Positions 1 to 7,307 of a DNA stretch of 14,167 nucleotides are shown here, piece after piece. The stretch comes from an uncultured Carnobacterium sp. (GTDB lineage: Bacteria > Bacillota > Bacilli > Lactobacillales > Aerococcaceae): contig CAJPNA010000014.1 of assembly GCA_905371865.1 (NCBI GenBank), positions 1-14,167 on the forward strand. The letters are read 5' to 3'. Position numbers and translations under genes: made by a program. Every line of letters starts with the position of its first letter. Within the stretch, counting starts at the first letter, position 1. The notes under the pieces were generated by a model, which worked only from the letters and a program-made list of their open reading frames with translations, was not told the DNA's origin and searched no databases.

Positions 1-553
1 CCCCTATTTTATCTGTTTTAAAAACCGAGTAGTTGTCATCTGTAATCACAAATATATCCGGGCGCAACTCTTTAATTGTTTTAATTACAGTTTCAGCTTC
101 ATAAGAATCTGAAGGAAGCTGTCTTGTAATTTGAACTAGAGCCGATGTTATTTCTTTACTTTTTATAATATCTTTCAGAGCATTTAAATCGTTAAAGTCT
201 ACTTTTTCATATGTGATACCTAGCATTTCAAAACTCGCATTTGTAGTAGGATAAATGGGCGCATCATGAATTAATATTTTCTTTTTGCGATCAACACCCG
301 CATGTAACGCCAGTCTTATCGCATTTGTTCCTGAACCTCTAACTAATAGCGCCTCATCTGAATCAAAAAAATTCGCAATAACCTTTTCAACCTTTCTTGT
401 ATACACAGGTTGATTCAGACCTTTCACTACTCCTAAATCTCCCCTAGTTAAAATTTCATTTCCAGGAAAGACTTTTGTAATCTCGTCTATTAGTCTGAAT
501 TGCATTTCTTGCGCTTCTGCGAGTGTCAAACTTTTTAAAGGATAACTTTTCAT
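1..553 (-). CDS. yhfS: YhfS-like PLP-dependent aminotransferase-fold enzyme, partial (C-terminus outside window)
   Basis: The first 184 codons are present and the gene runs off the left edge. The ATG at 553-551 overlaps the php stop (ATGA), and a GGAG lies inside the php end, which fixes the start and implies translational coupling. The N-terminus reads MKSYPLKSLTLAEAQEMQFR. It resembles fold-type I PLP enzymes: a Gly-Ser-Gly-Thr stretch (in VRGSGTNAIRL) suits the cofactor phosphate site, and VITDDNY supplies the Asp expected to face the pyridine nitrogen. The PLP-binding lysine would lie beyond the window. The assignment to YhfS rests on this fold plus the adjacent php, yhfT and yhfU genes, the same gene set as in E. 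coli. The reaction and substrate are unknown. No terminator is seen, so the operon may continue beyond the edge. Confidence 0.8.
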   Translation of the reverse strand, partial: MKSYPLKSLTLAEAQEMQFRLIDEITKVFPGNEILTRGDLGVVKGLNQPVYTRKVEKVIANFFDSDEALLVRGSGTNAIRLALHAGVDRKKKILIHDAPIYPTTNASFEMLGITYEKVDFNDLNALKDIIKSKEITSALVQITRQLPSDSYEAETVIKTIKELRPDIFVITDDNYSVFKTDKIG

Positions 554-1437
554 TTTTTACTCCTTGCCAAAAATTGTTTAGGATTTTCCATTAACATTTT
601 ACGAATGAATTTGTCTGACACTCCACCTTCTCGTAACATTGGTACAAAACGATCTAACAGATAAGAATACCCTATTCCACCTTGGTATTCAAGATTTGAT
701 TTTCGAGTAATATCCATAGATAAGAACACCTTATCTTCATAACCTCTTTTTTCGATTTCCCTTAACATTTCTACTCTCAATAAGTCTGGTTGATAATTTT
801 CTTTGCCAACAGTATCAAACTCTACATAGACGCCTTCATCTAACATCTTAAGAATATAATTTACATCTCCTGTTAAATCTACATGTCCAATAATCACTCT
901 ATCTAAGTCTACCTTCTCTTTTTTAAAGAAGGCAACTTGTTCGTGACCATATGTTCCCAGGGTTGTATGAGTGGTAATTGGTACTCCCAACTCTTTATGA
1001 ACAATTGACGAAGCAAGAAAAACCTTTCTCTCTCTATCAGTCATTGTATTTTTACTAGTCCCTATTTCTCCAATAATTTGAGCTTTTATATTGGTACCAT
1101 CAATTCCTTCAAGAATCTCTCTACGCATTAAATCAGCTAATTCTTCAACACTAGCATCTGTTACAAAATCCGGTAAAAATTTATCTTGATAAAAGCCTGT
1201 CGCTTGAATGATATTAATCTTACTAAGCTCAGCAACTTTTTGAACATATAACGGATTTCTTCTCATATCAAGGTTCGTAACATCTACGATGTTACGAACC
1301 CCCTTATCATATAATTTTTTAAATTCTTCTACTGTTTCATCAAAGCAATTTAAGTTAGTATCATCAATATTTTTTAATCTAGATAAATCAATGGTCGTAT
1401 GCTCGTGCATATAAGTAATTCCATCTATGAACGTCAT
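550..1437 (-). CDS. php: Phosphotriesterase-homology protein (PHP), amidohydrolase superfamily
   Basis: This 295-residue TIM-barrel metal hydrolase is close to the length of E. coli PHP. All expected binuclear metal ligands are visible: His11 and His13 (MHEH), Glu124 (IIGEIG) as bridging carboxylate in place of the carbamylated lysine of true phosphotriesterases, His157 (TTHTT), His185 (GHVD) and Asp242 (SMDIT). E. coli PHP has the same set shifted by one residue. Despite its name, PHP is not known to hydrolyse phosphotriesters well. Relatives include lactonases and other hydrolases, so a lactone, ester or amide intermediate is a reasonable inference. The ATG at 1437 follows AGGAG by 9 bases, and the TAG stop of yhfT overlaps that ribosome binding site. 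The gene is the fourth of the operon and overlaps yhfS by 4 bases. Confidence 0.92.
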   Translation of the reverse strand: MTFIDGITYMHEHTTIDLSRLKNIDDTNLNCFDETVEEFKKLYDKGVRNIVDVTNLDMRRNPLYVQKVAELSKINIIQATGFYQDKFLPDFVTDASVEELADLMRREILEGIDGTNIKAQIIGEIGTSKNTMTDRERKVFLASSIVHKELGVPITTHTTLGTYGHEQVAFFKKEKVDLDRVIIGHVDLTGDVNYILKMLDEGVYVEFDTVGKENYQPDLLRVEMLREIEKRGYEDKVFLSMDITRKSNLEYQGGIGYSYLLDRFVPMLREGGVSDKFIRKMLMENPKQFLARSKK

Positions 1438-1449
1438 ATCAACAATCTC

Positions 1450-2754
1450 CTATCCAGCAACTGGTGTGAATAATCCAACCATGTAAAGAATATTAACAAT
1501 AATTCCTAAACTGATTGCTGCAACTGGTCCAATTGCTAGTTCAACAATAGGGCTTTTAGCCTTTCTATTTAGAAGAAGCAATCCGATTACCCAGAAGTAT
1601 CCAATCCCAGGTGCGATTTTTTCAGATGCAATAGCACCACCAACTAATAAAGCCACTTCTAAGACTTTATTCATTGCTGTACGAATATGTTCACCCATTT
1701 CACGAATTCCAGGGAATTTATCTAATCCTTTAGCCACTAACGCTAACAATTGTACTTCAACAAACATCAATGCAGCACCGGCAACAAAAGCAACTAATGG
1801 ATTACCATTTAGCAACATCCCTACGACAAATACAAATGTCGCACCAGCAGGGCTATAAACCCCTGTTACAATTGCTGTTGAGAACACTAATGGAATAAAT
1901 CCAATTCCTCGAGCAAACGCAGCTAAAGCAGCTTCACTAATTTTTCCTTCAGTCAATAATTTTAATGAAATTGGGTCTCCAGCAAGGATCATTAGACTAG
2001 TAGAAGCAGATACAAGTCCACCTGTGATAGATAACCAAATCCAATTTTTCTTAATTCTATTTACACGTTCTAAGAAGACACTAACTAACGTTTCATTAGA
2101 ATTGCTTCCATCTCCTTTTACTTGCATTGCAAATACAATCATAAAGATCATACCAACAAGTAATGACATACCTTCAGCACTCAATTTGATAGTAACAGCA
2201 TCAAGTTTAATAGTTCCATATTGTTTTACTGCAAACAGTGCTAATAATGTAGCTACTAAAGTAATAGCTGCTTTTTTAAATCCATGTTGGCTAGCAATTG
2301 CAATTGCAGGGAAAATACTAAACCCAACTACAATAGGGCTACCTACAGAAGATAGAGCTGGCATAAAGTTCACAGGTAGCATATTAAATAAATCGACAAT
2401 AGCTTGAAGTCCTAAAACAAGTCCAACTCCATATAAAGCACCTAAAGCACCTGAAATTACTAATCCTACGTTACCTTCAGGCGCCCAAGAACCAATGATA
2501 TCAGTCATTAACAAAATACTATGAACTAAAATGATTGAAGCGCCAATTGAAACAGGAATACCAAAACCAATAACTAGACCAAAACTCAAAGCAAAACTCG
2601 TTGCTGCTAATTCTTTTTTACCAATCTTTTTCTCTAAATATTCTGGTAAGATAGGTCTCAATCCATCATTAAATACTGCGATTCCTTTATTCGCAAGAAT
2701 CGAACAAAGAGCTCCCAACAGAGCGATTACAACTAATTCTAAAGTTTTATCCAT
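1450..2754 (-). CDS. yhfT: YhfT family multi-pass membrane protein, putative transporter
   Basis: The protein has 434 residues, the length I recall for E. coli YhfT. It is almost entirely hydrophobic, with roughly ten or more candidate membrane segments separated by short polar loops and one longer polar stretch around residues 210-240. It has no ATP-binding or PTS phosphorylation motif. It is probably the permease that brings the unknown substrate of the yhf pathway into the cell. The ATG at 2754 has GAGGGG upstream. It sits 20 bases after yhfU and 12 bases before php. DNA here is very AT-rich: 17 G or C in the 60 bases 2221-2280. The family assignment leans on length, topology and the yhfU-yhfT-php-yhfS order; the substrate is unknown. 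Confidence 0.85.
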   Translation of the reverse strand: MDKTLELVVIALLGALCSILANKGIAVFNDGLRPILPEYLEKKIGKKELAATSFALSFGLVIGFGIPVSIGASIILVHSILLMTDIIGSWAPEGNVGLVISGALGALYGVGLVLGLQAIVDLFNMLPVNFMPALSSVGSPIVVGFSIFPAIAIASQHGFKKAAITLVATLLALFAVKQYGTIKLDAVTIKLSAEGMSLLVGMIFMIVFAMQVKGDGSNSNETLVSVFLERVNRIKKNWIWLSITGGLVSASTSLMILAGDPISLKLLTEGKISEAALAAFARGIGFIPLVFSTAIVTGVYSPAGATFVFVVGMLLNGNPLVAFVAGAALMFVEVQLLALVAKGLDKFPGIREMGEHIRTAMNKVLEVALLVGGAIASEKIAPGIGYFWVIGLLLLNRKAKSPIVELAIGPVAAISLGIIVNILYMVGLFTPVAG

Positions 2755-2774
2755 CTTAATCCCCTCAATTTCTT

Positions 2775-3137
2775 TTAAATTTTATTTAGTTCATCCATGA
2801 TAATTGGAACCACATCATTTTTATGTTGAGCTGTGAATCCAAAAGCCTTCTTGCCACTACGAACACTTTCTCTGATTTCCTCTTCAGGAATAATTTTCCC
2901 CGGCATTGAAACTGTCACGCAGTTATCTCTTCCTAATAGCGCTAGAGCCATTGCCAAAGCTCCACCGCCACCTGTATTACACGCTCCGATATAATAATCT
3001 GCCGCACCTGTTTTAATAGCCATCGCAGCGTCTAAGTCACTTTTTACATCAACGGTGTACTCTGGTAATCCATATTGGATTACCAAAGCTTTCACCTCTT
3101 CTTTATCAATCTGCCCACCAACTACAATTCTCTTCAT
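2775..3137 (-). CDS. yhfU: YhfU-like DUF2620 small cytoplasmic protein
   Basis: This 120-residue soluble protein has no signal peptide or membrane segment. It starts MKRIVVGGQIDKEEVKAL and carries a glycine-rich stretch (GACNTGGGGALAMALALLG, about residues 52-70), which I associate with the DUF2620/YhfU family. The mix of a small alpha/beta protein encoded next to a membrane carrier recalls PTS-like or binding subunits, but no phosphorylatable motif is evident, so any role as a YhfT partner is inference. The start is well supported: a GGAGG lies 6-7 bases upstream of the ATG at 3137. It is 16 bases downstream of the serine hydrolase gene and 20 bases upstream of yhfT, so it is in the same transcript. 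Confidence 0.82.
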   Translation of the reverse strand: MKRIVVGGQIDKEEVKALVIQYGLPEYTVDVKSDLDAAMAIKTGAADYYIGACNTGGGGALAMALALLGRDNCVTVSMPGKIIPEEEIRESVRSGKKAFGFTAQHKNDVVPIIMDELNKI

Positions 3138-3153
3138 TCATTTTCCTCCTTTT

Positions 3154-4515
3154 CTATTCACTCAAAAACTCATTATGAACAGCATAGTTTACAGCACCTG
3201 CAAAATCATGCGTATTGTTATAATTACCATTTTCGCGTTGTCCGTTATTCATTTTGTTTGTTAGTACAATTACAACGATTTTGTTTTTTGGAGAAATCGT
3301 CACGTAAGTTCCAGTAAAACCATTATGGCCAATAGCATCCTCAGATAAAGGTTTCATCCAACCTGAGTTCTTTAAATATCCATACGATTGAATTGCACCA
3401 TAACTTGTCTTGAATACATCTTGTAAAAATAGTTCAACTGTTTTTTCATCATAGAGAACTGTATCTCCATGTTTTCCACCATCTAATAAAACTTGGTATA
3501 AAGTTGAAAGGTCTGATGCTGTAGAGAATAACCCAGCATGACCTGCAATCCCTTCATTAGCCATAAATGAATTACCATCATTTACTTCACCTTGAAGTTC
3601 ATACGTTCTCCAACCAGTAAACTTATCAAACGCTTCTTTATCCGCTGACATGTCATATCCAAATTTAGGGAAGTTAACTTCATCAATCATCATTTTTTCA
3701 AATGGATTTCCATAAGAAGTAACAGCAATTTGTGATTTATCTACTCTATTTTTTAATGGATTAAACATAGTGTTTTTCAATCCAAGAGGTTCGTAAATAG
3801 TTTTTGCTACATATTTATCAAATGCTTCTCCTGTAATCTTTTCGGCAACAAACGCTAGTGTCATAAAGCCTAAATCACTATATTTGTACTCGCCAGGTTT
3901 AAACTCTAATTTTTGATCTTCAATATACTTTAATGTATCTTGTCTATTATTAGAGTATAAGTAGATAGCCTTCCATTGAGGAAGTCCTGAAGTATGGCTT
4001 AATAGTTGACCAATTGTGACGTCTTCTTTACCATTCTTCCCAAATTCAGGTAAATATTGTGTAACTTTATCATCTAATTTGACTTTTCCTTCATAAACTA
4101 AATGCATAAACACTTGTGTTGTTGCACTAATCTTTGTAACTGATGCCAAATCAAAAAGCGTTTCATTAGTTACAGGTGATGGTTTTTCGATTTTTTCAGC
4201 CGGATTCTTCGAAAAATCAAAAGCTTGAATTACTCCATAACTCTTTTGGAAAATCATCTTTCCATCCTTTAAAACTACAATTTGAGCACCTGGTGTAGCC
4301 TTAGGATTATCATTTGCTAGTTGACTCTTAACGTATGAAAAAGCGACTGCATCAATAGCTTTTTCTAAGGATTTTGATTGATTTCTATCCTTAGTTTCAG
4401 ATACAACCGTTGTTTCAGAACTTTGAGGAACGACTTTATTTGCACAACCTGCTAACCCAAAAATACTTAGAGCAGCGGCAGCTAGTAACATTTGCTTCTT
4501 AATATTTTTCAACAT
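3154..4515 (-). CDS. Secreted lipoprotein serine hydrolase, class C beta-lactamase / PBP-like fold
   Basis: The product is 453 residues from the ATG at 4515, which has GGAGG 7 bases upstream. A TTG 18 bases earlier is in frame but lies before that ribosome binding site and is not preferred. A lipoprotein signal is clear: LKNIKK, a hydrophobic stretch, and lipobox LAGC with Cys24 as the lipidated residue. The active-site motifs of the penicillin-recognising serine hydrolase fold are present: SVTK at 125-128 (nucleophile Ser125), YSD at 212-214, and HNGFTGT at 397-403 in place of the KTG box. GHAGLFSTASDL (325-336) is typical of this subgroup. It should sit outside the membrane and cleave an ester, amide or peptide bond. 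Esterase, D-amino-peptidase and transesterase activities are all possible in the family. As first gene of the yhf operon it may release the substrate that the rest imports and processes. Confidence 0.87.
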   Translation of the reverse strand: MLKNIKKQMLLAAAALSIFGLAGCANKVVPQSSETTVVSETKDRNQSKSLEKAIDAVAFSYVKSQLANDNPKATPGAQIVVLKDGKMIFQKSYGVIQAFDFSKNPAEKIEKPSPVTNETLFDLASVTKISATTQVFMHLVYEGKVKLDDKVTQYLPEFGKNGKEDVTIGQLLSHTSGLPQWKAIYLYSNNRQDTLKYIEDQKLEFKPGEYKYSDLGFMTLAFVAEKITGEAFDKYVAKTIYEPLGLKNTMFNPLKNRVDKSQIAVTSYGNPFEKMMIDEVNFPKFGYDMSADKEAFDKFTGWRTYELQGEVNDGNSFMANEGIAGHAGLFSTASDLSTLYQVLLDGGKHGDTVLYDEKTVELFLQDVFKTSYGAIQSYGYLKNSGWMKPLSEDAIGHNGFTGTYVTISPKNKIVVIVLTNKMNNGQRENGNYNNTHDFAGAVNYAVHNEFLSE

Positions 4516-4534
4516 CTTAACTCCTCCGTTCAAT

Positions 4535-4550
4535 ATACATTTTTTTGTAC
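4535..4550 (-). promoter_or_regulatory. Leader repeat copy 2 (candidate operator)
   Basis: On the minus strand it reads GTACAAAAAAATGTAT, identical over 16 bases to the copy at 4601-4616. TACA-N6-TGTA gives it dyad symmetry. It lies just upstream of the GGAGG of the lipoprotein gene. The similarity of the two copies continues weakly past the 16 bases (about 10 of the next 16), so a local duplication of leader DNA is an alternative to a bound operator. Confidence 0.45.
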
Positions 4551-4600
4551 AATAGCCTAATATAAAAAATTAAGTCATTACAGACACCCCCACGTTGAAA

Positions 4601-4616
4601 ATACATTTTTTTGTAC
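4601..4616 (-). promoter_or_regulatory. Leader repeat copy 1 (candidate operator)
   Basis: Same 16 bases as 4535-4550, offset by 66 bases. It falls roughly at +9 to +24 relative to the start of transcription expected from the promoter at 4632-4660, a position suited to a repressor. No regulator gene of the operon is visible within the window. Confidence 0.45.
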
Positions 4617-4631
4617 CTTATCTATACGCCA

Positions 4632-4660
4632 AGTATAATACTATCTTAATTTTTTGTAAA
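4632..4660 (-). promoter_or_regulatory. Sigma-A-type promoter of the lipoprotein-yhf operon
   Basis: On the minus strand, -35 TTTACA (4660-4655), a 17-base spacer and -10 TATACT (4637-4632). Transcription should start near 4625, giving a leader of about 110 bases before the ATG at 4515. Matches to consensus are 4/6 (-35) and 5/6 (-10) with ideal spacing. Confidence 0.7.
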
Positions 4661-4702
4661 CCCTTTCTTTAGATAAATTCTGCCATTTATAATACTTAAT
4701 CA

Positions 4703-4732
4703 TAAAAAAGGCGCTTCTCTTTCGAGAGCGCC
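4703..4732 (-). terminator. Rho-independent terminator of the nucleoside hydrolase gene
   Basis: On the minus strand, GGCGCTCTC-GAAA-GAGAAGCGCC forms a stem with one bulged base and a GAAA loop, followed by TTTTTT. It lies 14 bases after the hydrolase stop and separates that gene from the downstream yhf operon promoter. Confidence 0.88.
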
Positions 4733-4746
4733 AGATGCTATTTGTA

Positions 4747-5685
4747 TTATTTTTTTGCTAAGTCGGTGATGTAGTCAAAAAAGGCATCACGGTCGACCTG
4801 GTAGACAAGGTCGACTGGGCGGCCATTTTCGGCTTTGATCGTACGGCCACGGCTTGCACCGGCAACAATCACGTCACTGTTCACAACAGAGCGTTTCACA
4901 AGGCCTTCTTTCCCGAATGAAGCGGTCGTTAACACGTCCCATAGGAAGTATGTTGAGTTCGTTACGTAGTGAGTAAGAGGAGGCACGATAGCGTAACATT
5001 GACCTAAGAAGTCAACGCCTTCGATGGTACGTTCTTTTGCCCAGCGGTCGCGGACATCCAGAGATAATGGCACCATATTTGTACTTTCAAGCGCCACGAG
5101 TTCGATTTGAATACTGGATTCCCAGACGCGTTTTGCCGCAAATGGATCCCAGTACACGTTCCACTCCGCAGTTCCGTCGTGTTCAGGGTCTTCCACGTTC
5201 CCCATATCAAGGAAAGTTCCACCCATCCAGTAAAGTTTACCGATGTTTTCTTCAATAGTAGGGTCTTGGTCTAACGCACGTGCTAAATCGGTTAATGGCC
5301 CAACGAAAACAAGGTCCACTTTCTCCTCCGATTCTTTTAAGGCACGGATTAAATCTTCGTGTGCTTTTAATGGTGAATCTTGCACCGTGATTGGTTTATG
5401 TTCGTTTAAGATTGGGAGTGCGTCCACTGTGAAAGCATGCATTCTCCACTCTTTCGGGAATGGGTTCACAGGGCGTGAATCTGAAGAAGCGACTTTCAAT
5501 TGTTTGACTTTTTCAGAACCGAACTTATGAATAATCTTCTTGCTGGCTTCCACCGCTGGTACTAAATAGCAGTCTGCTTCGATGACGCCGACCCCTACTA
5601 ATTCCACATCTTCCATTTTTAATAGTAAATATAATGATACTAAATCATCAACGCCACCATCGTGGTTTAAATAAACTTTACGCAT
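4747..5685 (-). CDS. Nucleoside hydrolase, inosine/uridine-preferring family (divergent active site)
   Basis: The protein has 312 residues, the normal family length. It should hydrolyse the N-glycosidic bond of a (ribo)nucleoside to base plus ribose, using Ca2+. The signature DTDPGxDD is present in altered form as NHDGGVDD (residues 7-14). Asp9, Asp13 and Asp14 are kept, but the first Asp is Asn. Other expected positions are Thr132 (GPLTDLA), Asn176 (EWNVYWDP) and Asp250. The residue before Asp250, usually His (general acid for the leaving base in purine-acting enzymes), is Trp249. The substrate may therefore differ from inosine or uridine, or leaving-group activation may use another residue. 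AAAGGAG lies 12 bases before the ATG at 5685. The gene is monocistronic, between its own promoter and terminator, and divergent from brnQ. Confidence 0.88.
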   Translation of the reverse strand: MRKVYLNHDGGVDDLVSLYLLLKMEDVELVGVGVIEADCYLVPAVEASKKIIHKFGSEKVKQLKVASSDSRPVNPFPKEWRMHAFTVDALPILNEHKPITVQDSPLKAHEDLIRALKESEEKVDLVFVGPLTDLARALDQDPTIEENIGKLYWMGGTFLDMGNVEDPEHDGTAEWNVYWDPFAAKRVWESSIQIELVALESTNMVPLSLDVRDRWAKERTIEGVDFLGQCYAIVPPLTHYVTNSTYFLWDVLTTASFGKEGLVKRSVVNSDVIVAGASRGRTIKAENGRPVDLVYQVDRDAFFDYITDLAKK

Positions 5686-5727
5686 TTATGAGTTACGCTC
5701 CTTTAAAATGGTTTTCTTGCACGCTTT

Positions 5728-5756
5728 ATTATACCTAAAAACGAACGATATTGAAA
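5728..5756 (-). promoter_or_regulatory. Promoter of the nucleoside hydrolase gene
   Basis: On the minus strand, a perfect -10 TATAAT (5733-5728) lies 17 bases after TTTCAA (5756-5751), a weak -35. The spacer is nearly filled by one arm of the inverted repeat at 5735-5748. Confidence 0.6.
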
Positions 5757-5804
5757 CTATTTTATTTAACGTTTGGTTTTGTTTTCGGGTGCATTCGTTC
5801 TTAG
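5735..5804. repeat. Inverted repeat in the nucleoside hydrolase / brnQ divergent intergenic region
   Basis: Arm 1 (5735-5748) is CTAAAAACGAACGA. The reverse complement of arm 2 (5791-5804) is CTAAGAACGAATGC. The arms agree at 11 of 14 positions. Arm 1 sits in the spacer of the minus-strand promoter and arm 2 about 50 bases upstream of the brnQ start, the layout expected for a shared regulator site. No binding protein can be named. Confidence 0.35.
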
Positions 5805-5853
5805 TTTATGTTAAACTATTTTTAATTATTTTTTAATGTTAGGAAGTGGTTCC

Positions 5854-7170
5854 ATGAAAAAGAAATTCATAGATATTATCATTATCGGTTTTGCTCTGTT
5901 TGCCATCTTCTTTGGAGCCGGAAATTTAATTTTCCCACCTTATCTAGGAGTGACTGCAGGAGAAAATTGGGGAACTGCTACTCTTGCATTTTTAATCAGT
6001 GATCCTCTGCTATCCGTCGTTGCCGTAATGGTCGTGGCCACTCTTGGCGGAAGCGCACTAGCGGTCGGACGACGGATTCACCCTGTTTTTGCAGGCGTCT
6101 TGAATGCTATCTGCGTTCTCTTAATCGGACCCATTTTTGCCGTTCCACGTACCGGAGCGTCAACGCATGAAATTTTCGTACAATCGTATTTTCCTGACGC
6201 ACCACAATGGATTACTTCCCTCGTCTTCTTCGGAATCGTTCTTTGGATTACGTACAAGGAAAACTCCGTCATGGATGCCATCGGAAAATATTTAACACCG
6301 ATTCTATTACTTATTCTCTTCTGTATCTTTGTCGGAGCCGTCCTTCAACCAAATGCAACATTTGCCACAACAGACGGAAGCGGGCTATTCGCACAAGGGT
6401 TTAAAGAAGGATACCAAACCATGGACGTGCTCGGAGCGCCTCTCTTAGCCGGAGTAGTGATGAAAGATATTACGCGTCGTGGCTATTTAAATCGAAAAGA
6501 GCAATTCAGAATGATGTTCGGAGTTGGCATCGTTGCCTTCTTCCTACTCGCTGTCGTATACTCAACACTAGCTTACAGCGGGGCCAGCATGAGCGCAGTT
6601 ATCGACTCAACTGCGCAACGTTCTGCTATTTTAACAACCATTGTTAAAACTTTACTCGGTTCATGGGGACAACTCGCGATGGGCCTTGCCGTCTGCTTCG
6701 CCTGCCTCACAACTGCGATTGGACTAACAACCACCTGTGGACAATATTTTGAAGAAGTCTCTAAAGGAAAATTACAATACAAGAAAATTATTCTTGTCAC
6801 GGTAGCAGTAGAATTTATCATCTCGCTTGTCGGCGTGGATTCACTCATTAACCTCGCCGTTCCAGTGTTGACCTTCATCTTCCCAATCGTGATTGCACTC
6901 ATTCTCTTCTCGGCGTTTAACCAATACATCCCATACGACTGGACGTATCTTGGAGCGGTTGTCGGAGCTGGAATCGTTGGACTTGTACAAGGAATCAACA
7001 CCCTTTCACAATTACTAGGCGGAAACCTACTAGGAGACGCAGCCACTTGGATTGGAACTCTCCCACTTGCCACATATGGCCTTGAGTGGATTGTCCCAAC
7101 CTTCATAGGCGCCATCCTCTTCACAATCGCATCCGCCATCCTAAAACCAAAACAACTTAAGTTCGACTAA
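5854..7170 (+). CDS. brnQ: Branched-chain amino acid:cation symporter, BrnQ/LIVCS family
   Basis: The protein is 438 residues from the ATG at 5854, which has AGGAAG 7 bases upstream. An in-frame ATG at 5836 lacks a ribosome binding site. The N-terminus carries the family signature FFGAGNLIFPP inside the first membrane segment, and GPIFAVPRTGASTHEI follows around residues 90-105. About 12 hydrophobic segments span the whole length. It imports leucine, isoleucine and valine with Na+ or H+. Upstream AT-rich DNA contains no T-box leader and no convincing CodY box that I could see. The gene is divergent from the nucleoside hydrolase with no functional link apparent. It is monocistronic and ends at a strong terminator. 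Confidence 0.95.
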   Translation: MKKKFIDIIIIGFALFAIFFGAGNLIFPPYLGVTAGENWGTATLAFLISDPLLSVVAVMVVATLGGSALAVGRRIHPVFAGVLNAICVLLIGPIFAVPRTGASTHEIFVQSYFPDAPQWITSLVFFGIVLWITYKENSVMDAIGKYLTPILLLILFCIFVGAVLQPNATFATTDGSGLFAQGFKEGYQTMDVLGAPLLAGVVMKDITRRGYLNRKEQFRMMFGVGIVAFFLLAVVYSTLAYSGASMSAVIDSTAQRSAILTTIVKTLLGSWGQLAMGLAVCFACLTTAIGLTTTCGQYFEEVSKGKLQYKKIILVTVAVEFIISLVGVDSLINLAVPVLTFIFPIVIALILFSAFNQYIPYDWTYLGAVVGAGIVGLVQGINTLSQLLGGNLLGDAATWIGTLPLATYGLEWIVPTFIGAILFTIASAILKPKQLKFD

Positions 7171-7199
7171 AAAAAACGGAGCCTCCAGCTCCGTTTTTT
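7171..7199 (+). terminator. Rho-independent terminator after brnQ
   Basis: AAAAAACGGAGC, a five-base loop CTCCA and GCTCCGTTTTTT form a long perfect stem starting right after the stop codon. The A and T tracts make it usable in both directions. Confidence 0.92.
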
Positions 7200-7280
7200 C
7201 TTTCCTATTCGCCCCTCTCTCTAAAAAAGGAGGTTTGTATTTCGTTGCCTTACGGTATATGCGAACCCTGCTCTAAACGC

Positions 7281-7299
7281 AAAAGCCCAAGTCTGGGGC
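7281..7299 (-). terminator. Weak terminator hairpin distal to the ABC operon
   Basis: On the minus strand, GCCC-CAGACTT-GGGC-TTTT. It lies beyond the structured element at 7308-7495, so transcripts leaving the permease gene would read through that element and could end here. The stem is only 4 bp. The rest of the gap at 7200-7280 shows no gene; it has a good AAGGAGG at 7227-7233 but no start codon at a usable distance. Confidence 0.4.
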
Positions 7300-7307
7300 A
7301 CAAAAAG

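Noticed and set aside
4533..4533. Upstream TTG start for the lipoprotein gene
   Set aside because: It precedes its own GGAGG; the ATG at 4515 has correct spacing and gives a standard signal peptide.
5757..5853. Possible T-box or CodY control of brnQ
   Set aside because: The leader is too short for a T-box and no convincing CodY palindrome was found.
6573..7139. 188-codon minus-strand open frame opposite brnQ
   Set aside because: BrnQ on the plus strand is unambiguous. The opposite frame is a codon-bias artefact without a ribosome binding site.
7227..7277. Perfect AAGGAGG followed by a 13-codon frame from TTG
   Set aside because: The TTG lies only one base after the Shine-Dalgarno sequence and the next ATG encodes five residues; not a usable gene.
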